This document shows positions 53,567 through 61,808 of a DNA stretch of 64,000 bases, one piece after another. Source of the stretch: Neisseria sp. Marseille-Q5346 (GTDB lineage: Bacteria > Pseudomonadota > Gammaproteobacteria > Burkholderiales > Neisseriaceae). Location of the stretch: contig NZ_OX336253.1 of NCBI RefSeq assembly GCF_946902045.1, forward strand, positions 1,984,001 to 2,048,000, written 5' to 3'. Both the position numbers and the translations under genes were made by a program. Below the pieces are notes generated by a model, which did no database searches, was not told the origin of the DNA, and was given only the letters and a program-made list of their open reading frames with translations. Every line of letters begins with the position of its first letter. Position 1 is the stretch's first letter.

Positions 53567-54157
53567 CTATTTAGCTTTGATGCAAAGTTCCACCATCGGA
53601 TTACATTTGCTGCTTTTCATGTGTTCTTCGTCAATATCATCCATTTGCTCAATTTGCATAGGCGTATCGGATTTAGCAATCATAGCAACACTTTTCTTTT
53701 TACGATTCACAGTAATTGCATAATCAATACCATTTTGATTGTAAATGGAAAAACCAGTGTTTGTTGCGGCCTTGATGTTACCCATGAATCGGGTTTGGTT
53801 AATGCTTGTATCAAGGGCAGTCGCTGCATAATACATTCCCAGCATACAAGCAGTAATTCGCTTGGTGCTTGTTTGTGTATTGCAGGTCATTCCCACTGTT
53901 TCAAAAGCATCAGCTGCCGATACCAGCTTGGCAGTTAGGGTTACCCCATTGCCAAGATTTTGTGTTTGGTTGATTTTGCCTGTTGTAATGGAAATCCTTG
54001 GGAAGAGTCCAGGAATATCACTTTTCATGCCATTAAACCGGTCGGAGAAAGTTTGTGGATGCGGCCCGATCATTCCGCCGGTTTTAATCACGCCTTTTGC
54101 ATTTGCTGATGCTGATAAAGTAAGCATCAATATGGCTAAAAATGTTGTGGTTTTCAT
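53567..54157 (-). CDS. Secreted accessory (moron) protein of unknown function
   Basis: A 196-residue protein with a signal peptide (MKTTTFLAILMLTLSASANA). The mature part carries four Cys (two near TCNTQTSTKRITACM, two near the C-terminus: SSKCNPMVELC) that could form two disulfides. No family recognised. It starts 16 nt after the Excalibur-domain gene and is on the repressor strand, before the hairpin that separates the lytic operon, so expression in the lysogen is likely. Confidence 0.6.
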   Translation of the reverse strand: MKTTTFLAILMLTLSASANAKGVIKTGGMIGPHPQTFSDRFNGMKSDIPGLFPRISITTGKINQTQNLGNGVTLTAKLVSAADAFETVGMTCNTQTSTKRITACMLGMYYAATALDTSINQTRFMGNIKAATNTGFSIYNQNGIDYAITVNRKKKSVAMIAKSDTPMQIEQMDDIDEEHMKSSKCNPMVELCIKAK

Positions 54158-54173
54158 CGTATGCATGCCCAGT

Positions 54174-54401
54174 TTATTTTTTGCCCTTTTTAGGGCACTT
54201 TTTGCCCTGTCCGCCCGGATTGCAGTCGCAAGCCCGGCCGTCTCCATCTCTATCCAACTGCTTCCAGCCCGGCTTTTTGGCTTGAAAATATTTTTGAGCG
54301 ACTTGATGAGTTGGGAAATCTTTACAGCTTTTGGCCATAGCGACAGATGGTGTCAGCAACAGCAAAGCCGGTAATAAAGCAGATAAATAAGACTTTTTCA
54401 T
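54174..54401 (-). CDS. Secreted Excalibur calcium-binding domain protein
   Basis: A 75-residue protein with a signal peptide (MKKSYLSALLPALLLLTPSVAMA) and an Excalibur domain: CKDFPTHQVAQKYFQ, then the EF-hand-like calcium loop DRDGDGRACDCN. A Lys-rich tail ends the protein. It lies 17 nt after the repressor stop, so it is probably cotranscribed in lysogens. It is a good candidate for a lysogenic-conversion gene; the target is unknown. Confidence 0.8.
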   Translation of the reverse strand: MKKSYLSALLPALLLLTPSVAMAKSCKDFPTHQVAQKYFQAKKPGWKQLDRDGDGRACDCNPGGQGKKCPKKGKK

Positions 54402-54418
54402 GTGTTCTCCTTGTTGGT

Positions 54419-55090
54419 TTAGCTCAGGTCTTTTGAGATTTGAACCACCTGCCCGATGACCTGAATATCGGGGTGGTCTGCCAAGGTCAGCGACATCGGT
54501 GGGTAGGTGTCGTTGTCGGAAATCAGCAGCAGGCTGCCGCCAATCTGTTTTTGGATGCGCTTCACCCACAGCGTGTCGCCGGAACGAATCACATAAATTT
54601 GGCCGTCGCGCGGGTTGTTTTTACTGGTGTCGACCAATAGCGTGTCTTTGCTGTTGATGGTCGGCTCCATGCTGTCGCCGCGTGCCACCACGCAGTTGAG
54701 GTCTTTTGCAAACAGGCCGCGTGATTTGAGCCAGTCTTTGCGGAACGCCAAGTGCATGGCCGGTTCGGTTGCGCCATAGGCGGCTGCACCGTTGCCTGCA
54801 GACACCTCAACATCAAACATCGGGACGTAGTCGTATTCATGTTCTTCGGAATAATTCTTTTGCTCATCTGGATTTTTAGAAGAACTATTCTTTCCTGTAA
54901 TCAACCAATTTGCGTCAATATCAAAAGTTGTCAGGATTTTTTCTACCATATCAAATGGCGGACGTTGTTTTCCGCTTAAAACATCATTCACACGCGACAG
55001 TTTTTCATTAATCGCTTCAGCAAATTCTGCAATTGTCAGGTCTTTTTCGCTTATCAACTTGCGAATATTTCCAGTAAAAATCAAACTCAT
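54419..55090 (-). CDS. CI-type phage repressor with S24 peptidase domain
   Basis: A 223-residue protein: N-terminal HTH (SEKDLTIAEFAEAINEKLSRVNDVLSGK, residues 14-41) and a C-terminal LexA/CI S24 domain with catalytic S140 in ARGDSMEPT and K177 in TLWVKRIQK. Self-cleavage after RecA activation would allow SOS induction, unlike the Mu c repressor. It faces away from ner over a 142-bp operator region. The frame is intact. Confidence 0.9.
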   Translation of the reverse strand: MSLIFTGNIRKLISEKDLTIAEFAEAINEKLSRVNDVLSGKQRPPFDMVEKILTTFDIDANWLITGKNSSSKNPDEQKNYSEEHEYDYVPMFDVEVSAGNGAAAYGATEPAMHLAFRKDWLKSRGLFAKDLNCVVARGDSMEPTINSKDTLLVDTSKNNPRDGQIYVIRSGDTLWVKRIQKQIGGSLLLISDNDTYPPMSLTLADHPDIQVIGQVVQISKDLS

Positions 55091-55232
55091 AGAATTAATC
55101 TCGAAAAATATCCTAGAAATAATCTTGCATTATGGAAATAATCCAGTTAATATTTATCCAACATTTAAGCAAGATTGTTTAAATCTTTAAATATTCAACA
55201 TTCTATCACGAGATGGAAATAGGAGATATTCC
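55091..55232. promoter_or_regulatory. Early operator region between repressor and ner
   Basis: AT-rich. It contains repeated GAAATAATC (55116-55124 and 55135-55143, 19 bp apart), a related GAATTAATC at 55092-55100, and an inverted repeat AAGATT-N5-AATCTT at 55171-55186. These are likely CI and Ner sites. No gene is seen. Confidence 0.6.
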
Positions 55233-55433
55233 GTGAATGCAGAAAAAGTGAAGGAAGGTTTCCGCAAACGAGGCGAAACCATCAAATCTTGGTGCGACGA
55301 GCGGGGGTACGACCCGACATATGTGTCGCGGATTTTAAACGGCACGATTAAAGCCAATCGCGGCAAAGCGCATGAAATCGCAGTGGAGCTGGGAATAAAG
55401 GCCAAATCGGAAGCAGAGAAACGGAGCGCGTGA
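55233..55433 (+). CDS. Ner-like early DNA-binding protein
   Basis: A 66-residue HTH protein (NAEKVKEGFRKRGETIKSWCDERGYDPTYVSRILNG) of the Ner/Nlp type. GTG start with AGGAG 7 nt upstream. Ner is a Cro-like regulator that turns down the early promoter and the repressor gene in Mu. First gene of the rightward early operon. Confidence 0.85.
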   Translation: MNAEKVKEGFRKRGETIKSWCDERGYDPTYVSRILNGTIKANRGKAHEIAVELGIKAKSEAEKRSA

Positions 55434-55711
55434 TGAGTACCAAAGGCATCCGACTGCTGCGGGTTTTTAAAGCCTTGGAAGCCCACCCGATTATCGGTAT
55501 CAGTAACAAAGAAATTTCAGACGGCCTCGGCCTCTCACCCACGCAGGTAAGCCGTGATTTGGATGACCTGATTGCCGAGGGCTTGGTGGTAAAGCTGGAT
55601 AACGGCAATTTTGCTTACAGCGTGAAGACCTTGCAGATTGCGGAAGGATTCCGCCAGCAACACAAACGCCTGAAAGCACGCTTGCAGGAAATTGAACAAC
55701 GAGTTTATTAA
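55433..55711 (+). CDS. IclR-type HTH phage regulator
   Basis: A 92-residue winged-helix protein: MSTKGIRLLRVFKALEAHPIIGISNKEISDGLGLSPTQVSRDLDDLIAEGLV is an IclR-like DNA-binding domain; there is no effector domain. An in-frame uptake sequence encodes SDGL. The ATG overlaps the ner stop by one base; a GTG one codon earlier is possible. Its stop codon lies in the first of the twin palindromes. Confidence 0.75.
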   Translation: MSTKGIRLLRVFKALEAHPIIGISNKEISDGLGLSPTQVSRDLDDLIAEGLVVKLDNGNFAYSVKTLQIAEGFRQQHKRLKARLQEIEQRVY

Positions 55712-55733
55712 ATGCGACGACGTCGTCGCATTT
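55710..55733. repeat. 24-bp perfect palindrome, copy 1
   Basis: Half-site AAATGCGACGAC followed directly by its mirror. It overlaps the stop of the IclR-like gene and lies just before the GGAG of the next gene. An identical copy is at 58368-58391. Confidence 0.9.
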
Positions 55734-55746
55734 GCAGGAGATAAAA

Positions 55747-56583
55747 ATGGAAGTATTAGGACACGCGGTTGGCGCAACGGCAAACGAACTGGCAATACAC
55801 AGCATGGCGGTTATGGATCGTTTTTCAAATGGCGAGGCTTACAACGAGGCTGTTTGGATTGAACGTGGACGTTTTGCGGTACGCCAAACAATGGAAGGTA
55901 TGTTTGAGCTGGGTCGCGCACTCATCATCATCAAAGAGCATACGCCGCATGGCCGTTTTGCTGAGATTGCCGAGAAAGAGTTTGGCTTAGGCCGACGTGA
56001 ATCGCAACGCTTAATGAATGCCACGTTGCGCTTTATTGACCCAAAAATGAAACAGGCGCAGCCACAGCTGATGAAACTTGGAAAGTCCAAACTGCTGGAG
56101 CTGCTGGTGGAAGATGACGACACCTTGTTGGAGTTTGCCGAAGGCGGCGAAATCAACGGCAATACGCTTGATGATGTTGACCGTATGACTGTTAAGGAGC
56201 TGCGTGTGGCCTTGCGCGAGAGCCGCGAGACGGCGGAAGCGAAAGACAAAGTCATTGCTGACAAGAACAAGAAGGTCGACGAGCTGGCCGAAAAGCTGGC
56301 TAAGAAGCAAACCGGTGTAAGAGAGCCGAAGGCGGAAGATGTGGGCAGTGAATTGACGATGCAGTTATCAAGTCTTGAGGTTGGTATCCGCAGTCAAGTG
56401 AGCCGTCTGAAAGATTTGTTCGACCAACTTAATGCGCACAGTGAGGCGCACGGGATTAGTCATCAGGCAAAAATGGTCGGGGCGTTGAATCAGATTATTT
56501 TGGATTGCAACGGCATCCGCGAGAGCTACGCTCTACCGATGGAAGCCCCTCAAGATGAGACGCCGGAGTGGTTGGGAGAATAA
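55747..56583 (+). CDS. DUF3102-like phage protein
   Basis: A 278-residue protein. The central part (MEGMFELGRALIIIKEHTPHGRFAEIAEKEFGLGRRESQRLMNATLRF) is the DUF3102 pattern; a long charged coiled coil follows (about residues 150-205) and a helical C-terminus. DUF3102 proteins occur in phages and plasmids and are thought to bind DNA; the role here is unknown. It starts after the first palindrome (AGGAG 8 nt upstream) and is followed by the MuA gene after 3 nt. Confidence 0.75.
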   Translation: MEVLGHAVGATANELAIHSMAVMDRFSNGEAYNEAVWIERGRFAVRQTMEGMFELGRALIIIKEHTPHGRFAEIAEKEFGLGRRESQRLMNATLRFIDPKMKQAQPQLMKLGKSKLLELLVEDDDTLLEFAEGGEINGNTLDDVDRMTVKELRVALRESRETAEAKDKVIADKNKKVDELAEKLAKKQTGVREPKAEDVGSELTMQLSSLEVGIRSQVSRLKDLFDQLNAHSEAHGISHQAKMVGALNQIILDCNGIRESYALPMEAPQDETPEWLGE

Positions 56584-56586
56584 ATC

Positions 56587-58365
56587 ATGAACGCCGGATT
56601 GGTAGAAAGACTGACTGAAATCGAGGCTCAAGCCGCTTTGCTTGGACGGGGAGAACGGTCGGAGTATCTGAAACGGTCGGCACAGGATTTAGGGGTATCG
56701 CTCGCTACGCTCTATCGGAAATTGGAGTCTGTGAGTGTTAAGCCGAGCCGAAAACGGCGAAGCGATGCCGGTAAAACGGAACTGAAGCTGGAAGAAGCCA
56801 AACTGATTTCGGTTGTACTGGTGGAGGCCATGAGGCGCAACGGCAAGCGGTTGATGTCGGTCAAGCAAGCAGTGGAGATGCTGCGAGCCAACGGCAAAAT
56901 CGAGGCGGCGCGGATTGATGAGGAAACGGGGGAAGTAAGTCCTCTTTCTGAAAACACCATTACCCGGGCTTTACGAGAGTACAAGCTACATCCCGACCAA
57001 TTACTTCAGCCTGATCCTGTCAGCCGTATGAAATCTGAACATCCGAATCATTGCTGGCAAATCGACCCTAGTTTGTGTGTTTTGTATTACCTGCCGCGAC
57101 ACGGCAAGGATACGGGGCTTAGGGTGATGAAAGAGGAGGAATTCTACAAAAACAAACCTAAAAATGTTGTGAAGATTGAGCAAGACCGCGTGTGGCGTTA
57201 CACCGGCACCGACCATGCCAGTGGAACGATTGTCGCCCGGTACTACTTCGGTGGCGAGACGAGTGCGAACTTGTGCGATTTCTTCATCTTCATGATGCAA
57301 GCCAAGGAGGATGTACATAAGGATCCTATACGCGGTGTGCCGCGCATGGTCATGCTTGACCCGGGAAGTGCGAATACGTCGTCTGCTTTTAAAACGCTGT
57401 GCAAGTCGCTTGATGTGCATGTGCAGATCAATAAACCCGGCAACCCCCGTGCCAAAGGTCAGGTAGAGAAAGCCAATGACATTGTGGAAACGTCATTTGA
57501 AAGCGGTTTGCGCTTTACCGAGGTGCACGATATCGACCAACTGAATGCCCTGGCAGAGCGTTGGATGCGTTACTACAACGGTACGCAGATTCACAGCCGT
57601 CACGGTATGACCCGCTATCAGGCGTGGAACAAAATCAAACCGGAGCAGCTGATCCTGCCGCCTCCTGCGGAATATTGTCGTGAGCTGGCAATCAGTGCGC
57701 CAAAAGAAGCCAAGGTATCGGCTGATTTGGAAATACGCTTCGGCGGTCGTTTCTACAGTGTGAAAGCCATTCAGGGCATATTGGTTGGGCAGAAGGTTTT
57801 AGTAGCCAAAAACCCTTGGGAAGAGAACGGAGCGCGAGTAGCAACGTTTGATGCAGACGGCCGCGAAACATGGGTGGCTGTGCCGGAAGTGGTGTTTGAC
57901 GATATGGGCTTCAGAGCCGATTCGGCAGTCATCGGTGAGGAGTACAAGGCACCGGGCAATACTGCTACCCAGCAACATGCGAAGGAACTCGACAAGATGG
58001 CTATGGGTGCGGAAACGCTGGAACAGGCCGCAGCCAATCGAAAAGGCAAGGCTGTACCGTTCGGTGGATCTATAGATCCATTCAAGCACCAAGAAGATAC
58101 GCTCGCTACACGCAATACGCTCTATTTGGAGCGTGGCGGCCAGCAGATGGAATACAACCGGATGGAAGTCGCCGAGCAGGTATTGAGCAAGGTGGAAATA
58201 GCGAAGCTGTTGAAGCCGCGTATCGAAGCCGAAGGTGGCGACTGGAAACAGGCTGTTGCGCTCATTACCAAACATTATCCAGGCGGTGTGGCCGCCAGTC
58301 AGTTGGAAGCGGTTTTTGACAAGCTGAAAACGGCAGGCCGTCTGAAATTACATAAAACCGGTTAG
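56587..58365 (+). CDS. Mu-type DDE transposase (MuA-like)
   Basis: A 592-residue transposase. N-terminal HTH regions (about residues 27-60 and 70-135) precede an rve/DDE core with D160 in CWQIDPSLC, D258 in MLDPGSANTSSAF and E294 in GQVEKAN; the second and third are 35 residues apart (D-35-E). A Mu C-terminal beta-barrel (about 390-450) follows. It is slightly shorter than Mu A (663). With MuB it would integrate and replicate the element. The reading frame is intact. The second palindrome follows its stop. Confidence 0.93.
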   Translation: MNAGLVERLTEIEAQAALLGRGERSEYLKRSAQDLGVSLATLYRKLESVSVKPSRKRRSDAGKTELKLEEAKLISVVLVEAMRRNGKRLMSVKQAVEMLRANGKIEAARIDEETGEVSPLSENTITRALREYKLHPDQLLQPDPVSRMKSEHPNHCWQIDPSLCVLYYLPRHGKDTGLRVMKEEEFYKNKPKNVVKIEQDRVWRYTGTDHASGTIVARYYFGGETSANLCDFFIFMMQAKEDVHKDPIRGVPRMVMLDPGSANTSSAFKTLCKSLDVHVQINKPGNPRAKGQVEKANDIVETSFESGLRFTEVHDIDQLNALAERWMRYYNGTQIHSRHGMTRYQAWNKIKPEQLILPPPAEYCRELAISAPKEAKVSADLEIRFGGRFYSVKAIQGILVGQKVLVAKNPWEENGARVATFDADGRETWVAVPEVVFDDMGFRADSAVIGEEYKAPGNTATQQHAKELDKMAMGAETLEQAAANRKGKAVPFGGSIDPFKHQEDTLATRNTLYLERGGQQMEYNRMEVAEQVLSKVEIAKLLKPRIEAEGGDWKQAVALITKHYPGGVAASQLEAVFDKLKTAGRLKLHKTG

Positions 58366-58366
58366 G

Positions 58367-58392
58367 CAAATGCGACGACGTCGTCGCATTTG
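58367..58392. repeat. Perfect palindrome, copy 2 (26 bp)
   Basis: The same half-site AAATGCGACGAC with one more matching pair outside (C/G). It lies between the transposase stop and the AAGGAG of the next gene, the same relative position as copy 1. Confidence 0.9.
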
Positions 58393-58405
58393 GAAGGAGA
58401 ACAAA

Positions 58406-58588
58406 ATGAAAGAAACCATTGAAATCGAACGTGAAGAATACGAAAAACTCATTAATGTGGCCACCGCAGCCGGAGTGCTTTCCAGCCGCTTTATGCCCAA
58501 AGTCAATTATGGCGCAAGCTGCCTAGATGCGGATGCAATTGTGGCAATGAACGAGTTTCATCAAGCGATTCGGGATTTTGAGCAATGA
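58406..58588 (+). CDS. Small phage protein (60 aa)
   Basis: A short acidic protein (MKETIEIEREEYEKLINVAT, then a helical remainder). AAGGAG lies 8 nt before the ATG. The residues encoded upstream belong to the palindrome (Arg run) and are not part of the gene. The N-terminus resembles an antitoxin-like or dimerisation helix, but no family is recognised. Confidence 0.55.
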   Translation: MKETIEIEREEYEKLINVATAAGVLSSRFMPKVNYGASCLDADAIVAMNEFHQAIRDFEQ

Positions 58589-58632
58589 AAGAATGGCAGG
58601 TAAATTGAAACTGGTTATAAAGGAATTTGGAA

Positions 58633-59049
58633 ATGGAATTAAATATTACAGGTAAACAACTATTTATTATCCGAGAAGATGGATTAATGGATGACTATGA
58701 AGTACAGGTTGCCATTGATTTCGATTTCCCATGTGTTAAGGAAAAAATCAAGGATATGTCAATGTTTTGGAGTGGTCATCCTGAAGAATCCGCACCTCTT
58801 GAAGAACATTTAGATTTTCTGCTCCGCCTGATCGCAGTGGATACGTTCTATTTAAAAAATGGAGAAGGGTACAACGACTATGGTGTAGCTAAAGAGTTTG
58901 CAGAACGTGAAGGCTATTACCCTTTAGACGGTAGTCACGGAATTTTAGTGAAAACATCATATTTCCCTGAAGTCGACATGGATTCTTTCAGGGTGAAAAC
59001 ACAAAAAGCTTATACAGGTGAGTTTGAAATTTCTCCTCCTAAGTGGTGA
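58633..59049 (+). CDS. Hypothetical phage protein (138 aa)
   Basis: An acidic protein (MELNITGKQLFIIREDGLMD at the start) with many aromatic residues and no membrane segment. It resembles DUF2528-type proteins of Neisseria prophages from memory; this is uncertain. Its AT-richness is higher than that of MuA. It ends 3 nt before the MuB-like gene. Confidence 0.55.
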   Translation: MELNITGKQLFIIREDGLMDDYEVQVAIDFDFPCVKEKIKDMSMFWSGHPEESAPLEEHLDFLLRLIAVDTFYLKNGEGYNDYGVAKEFAEREGYYPLDGSHGILVKTSYFPEVDMDSFRVKTQKAYTGEFEISPPKW

Positions 59050-59052
59050 TGT

Positions 59053-60198
59053 ATGAAGCAGACATTTAAACAAATCGGCAAATCCTACGCAACCGCCGCT
59101 GCCGAAATCGGCTGCAGCAAGCCAATGCTGGTAGCGGTGGTCAATCACGGGCAATGGCCGAAAAAAAACGCAGCCGAGCTGCGAAGGAAATTGAAACAAT
59201 TTTTTGAAAAGAATGGTGCGGAAATCCCAGCGAGCCTGAGAAACGAGCCGGAAACCGCACCTGCCCAAGCAACTTACGAAGACAAGGACAATGAGATGTT
59301 ACTACGAAAAGCAACCCTGAACCAAGCCGCAAAACAGCATTTTGGATTATTCCGCGACCCGTTCAACGATGAAATCCAGTCGGCAGACGATGTGTATATG
59401 ACGTCAGATGTGCGTTATGTACGTGAGGCAATGTTTCAGACGGCCTGTCATGGCGGTTTTGTGGCAGTGGTCGGTGAAAGCGGCGCGGGTAAATCTACAC
59501 TGCGCGAAGACCTGCAAGACCGTATCAACCGCGAAGGCCGTCAGATTGTGTTGATTGAGCCTTATGTGCTGGCAATGGAAGACAACGACCAAAAGGGCAA
59601 GACACTCAAAGCGGTACATATCGCTGAGGCAATTTTGGAGGCGGTTGCGCCTGGAACAAGCCCGAAACGCAGTCCGGAGGCTCGTTTCCGCCAAATCCAT
59701 CGCGCTCTGACTGAAAGCGCAAAAGCCGGTAACAAGCACCTGCTGCTGATTGAAGAGGCTCATGGCCTGCCTCTGCCGACCCTGAAACACTTGAAACGCT
59801 TTTTTGAGCTGAAGAACGGTTTTGAACGACTGCTCGGCATCGTCTTAATCGGACAGACGGAGTTGGCGCAAAAGCTCAGCGAAAACAATCCTGCTGTGCG
59901 CGAGGTGGTGCAACGTTGCGAGGTGGTTACCCTCCTGCCTCTGACTGACGGCAAGCTGGAAGGTTATTTGAAACACAAGTTTGCCCGGGTCGGTGCAGAT
60001 GTTTCAAAAATCTTGAACCAAAGTGCAGTGGATGCAGTAGCGGAACGTTTGACTGTTAAGAGCAGAACGAGCAAAGGGATTGAACAGAACAGCCTGCTCT
60101 ATCCTCTGGCCGTCAATAATCTTGTGGCTGCGGCGATGAATCAGGCGGCGGAATTGGGTTTCGAGCTTGTTGATGGCGATGTGGTGCGAGGTGTGTGA
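59053..60198 (+). CDS. MuB-like AAA+ ATPase, target-DNA activator
   Basis: A 381-residue protein. An N-terminal HTH-like domain (about residues 1-50, YATAAAEIGCSKPMLVAVVNHGQWPKKNAAELRRKL) is followed by an AAA+ ATPase: Walker A GESGAGKST (141-149), Walker B LLLIEEAHGLPL and sensor 1 VLIGQTEL. This is the MuB/ExeA-like layout; MuB forms ATP filaments on target DNA and activates MuA. It follows the MuA gene after two small genes. Confidence 0.9.
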   Translation: MKQTFKQIGKSYATAAAEIGCSKPMLVAVVNHGQWPKKNAAELRRKLKQFFEKNGAEIPASLRNEPETAPAQATYEDKDNEMLLRKATLNQAAKQHFGLFRDPFNDEIQSADDVYMTSDVRYVREAMFQTACHGGFVAVVGESGAGKSTLREDLQDRINREGRQIVLIEPYVLAMEDNDQKGKTLKAVHIAEAILEAVAPGTSPKRSPEARFRQIHRALTESAKAGNKHLLLIEEAHGLPLPTLKHLKRFFELKNGFERLLGIVLIGQTELAQKLSENNPAVREVVQRCEVVTLLPLTDGKLEGYLKHKFARVGADVSKILNQSAVDAVAERLTVKSRTSKGIEQNSLLYPLAVNNLVAAAMNQAAELGFELVDGDVVRGV

Positions 60199-60199
60199 G

Positions 60200-60409
60200 A
60201 TGAGTATTCCTACGAAAATCAAAGTTATCGGTTTGTGCTTTGCAATCGCCTGTCAGGCTTTTTGGTTGGGAACCATTAGCAGTAAATCGGTACAGCCAAA
60301 CTGCGATAAAGAGGTTGCCGACCAGTTATGGGAGGCGGTGTATGGCGGAATGAGCGATACGGACAAAATGGCAGGCGTGGTTTTGGAACCCATCGGAGCG
60401 GAAAAATGA
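60200..60409 (+). CDS. Small phage membrane protein (69 aa)
   Basis: A 69-residue protein with one N-terminal helix (VIGLCFAIACQAFWLGTI) and a soluble tail. The ATG is 1 nt after the MuB stop. The next gene overlaps its stop (ATGA). No family recognised. Confidence 0.55.
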   Translation: MSIPTKIKVIGLCFAIACQAFWLGTISSKSVQPNCDKEVADQLWEAVYGGMSDTDKMAGVVLEPIGAEK

Positions 60410-60600
60410 GCAGGGATTACAGCAAAATCAAAGTGTCGGTATGGCGCGAAAAAGGAGGTCATCTTGTCACTGAACTGACGACGCTGTCGGGTAAGTTTGT
60501 GATGATGTATGTGTCGTCTCGGCTATCGGATGAAATTGAGGATGTGGTTCAGACGGCATTGCGGTGTTTGAGCCGTAAGGATTTGGAGGCAGCGAGATGA
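60406..60600 (+). CDS. Small phage protein (64 aa)
   Basis: A 64-residue soluble protein (MSRDYSKIKVSVWREKGGHL start) linked by ATGA overlaps to the genes on both sides. A TTCAGACGGC uptake-sequence fragment lies inside the frame (VVQTAL). No family recognised. Confidence 0.6.
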   Translation: MSRDYSKIKVSVWREKGGHLVTELTTLSGKFVMMYVSSRLSDEIEDVVQTALRCLSRKDLEAAR

Positions 60601-60884
60601 CAATTTATCTAAATATCGCCCGTGACGGCATTATCAAGGTTACTCAGGATGCTGCTTTGGAAAACCAAGAAGGCGATACAGATTACCTGAGTAAAGAGCT
60701 GAATGAGGGCTGTACGCTTGAAGAAGTTTATGCGGTTGTCGCTGCAAATACATCTTGGAGAAATGGGTTGTTTTATTTCCCTCCGGTGGATGTAGAAGAT
60801 GGAGATCAGGCATGTGATGCAGCTATTGATTTTTCCGACTTGGTTTATTGCAGCCTCAAAAGTCTGATGGAGGCAAGAACATGA
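60597..60884 (+). CDS. Hypothetical phage protein (95 aa)
   Basis: A 95-residue acidic protein (MTIYLNIARDGIIKVTQDAA start). ATGA overlap with the genes on both sides, which supports it as a real member of the early operon. No recognisable domain. Confidence 0.6.
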   Translation: MTIYLNIARDGIIKVTQDAALENQEGDTDYLSKELNEGCTLEEVYAVVAANTSWRNGLFYFPPVDVEDGDQACDAAIDFSDLVYCSLKSLMEART

Positions 60885-61363
60885 AAGTACGCTGCCCTAC
60901 CTGCGGTGCGGTGATGAGCTTGGATGTCTTAATCGCGCATGACGATGCCCGTGAAGCCCTGATTGCTCTAACCGGCATTTCGGACGAGCTGGTCAAAGCG
61001 ATGTTGCGGTATTTGACACTGTTTCGTCCGGCTGAAAAGGATTTAAGTTTTAACAGAGTTTCAAAGCTATTGGGAGATTTGCTGCCTATGATTCAGGCAA
61101 GGATGGTCGAGCGCAACCGTAAGCAATATGCAGCTCCCCGTGAAGCATGGATTTGGGCTGCAAACCGATGTATTGAGGCGCGTGACTCAGGCCGTCTGAA
61201 AACTCCCCTAACAAGTCACGGGTTCTTACTGGAAAACATCACATTTTGGCAGCCGGAAAAAATGGCTTCAACTCCTGTCTGTAATGTGGTTGAGTCAGGG
61301 ACAAAGCTTCGTGCCGGTGTGGGGAATTTGATGGAGTGGGCAGGAAATGGAGAACCAGCATGA
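60881..61363 (+). CDS. Hypothetical phage protein with a Cys pair (160 aa)
   Basis: A 160-residue protein starting MKVRCPTCGAVMSLDVLIAHDDAREAL: one CPTC pair at the start, as in half of a zinc ribbon, then a helical region. It resembles the conserved early proteins of neisserial Mu-like prophages. An in-frame uptake sequence encodes SGRLKT. Overlaps the previous gene by ATGA. Confidence 0.65.
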   Translation: MKVRCPTCGAVMSLDVLIAHDDAREALIALTGISDELVKAMLRYLTLFRPAEKDLSFNRVSKLLGDLLPMIQARMVERNRKQYAAPREAWIWAANRCIEARDSGRLKTPLTSHGFLLENITFWQPEKMASTPVCNVVESGTKLRAGVGNLMEWAGNGEPA

Positions 61364-61808
61364 ATGGTTGAAAAAGGAAATCGCCAAAGGGTTTATGTTG
61401 CTATCGGCCTTAAATCTAAAAGGCCGCCCGGCTGCCAAAGACCTGACGGCGGTAGCCCAAGTATGGTACGGCCTTCTGCTCAAACAAAAATGGCAGCCTG
61501 ATCGTGATGTGTCAAGGGTAAAAATGGCGTTTGAGAATATCGCTGTCTTACAGAACGAATGGCCGAATCCATCTGACTTAATCCGCTATCTGCCGCCTTT
61601 GGAAATAAAGATGGTGCCTAGGTTGGATGAAAAACATACTCCTACTACATACGGTAAACAGCAAGCAAAAGCATTGAAACAGAAGTTGGCAGTATTGAAA
61701 ACTGCGCCCTGCATGAACAGGGAATGGATACACGGCCAACGACACCGTACAGTGGATGAATGTAGAAAGATATATGCCGACAGGCAGAAAGGTATTAAAA
61801 ATGAATGA
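61347..61808 (+). CDS. Hypothetical phage protein (153 aa)
   Basis: A 153-residue basic protein (MENQHEWLKKEIAKGFMLLS start; RYLPPLEIKMVPRLDEKH in the middle; DECRKIYADRQKGIKNE at the end). It overlaps the previous gene by 17 nt and the next by 8 nt. No family recognised, but the region PNPSDLIRYLPP suggests a replication-accessory look; this is weak. Confidence 0.6.
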   Translation: MENQHEWLKKEIAKGFMLLSALNLKGRPAAKDLTAVAQVWYGLLLKQKWQPDRDVSRVKMAFENIAVLQNEWPNPSDLIRYLPPLEIKMVPRLDEKHTPTTYGKQQAKALKQKLAVLKTAPCMNREWIHGQRHRTVDECRKIYADRQKGIKNE

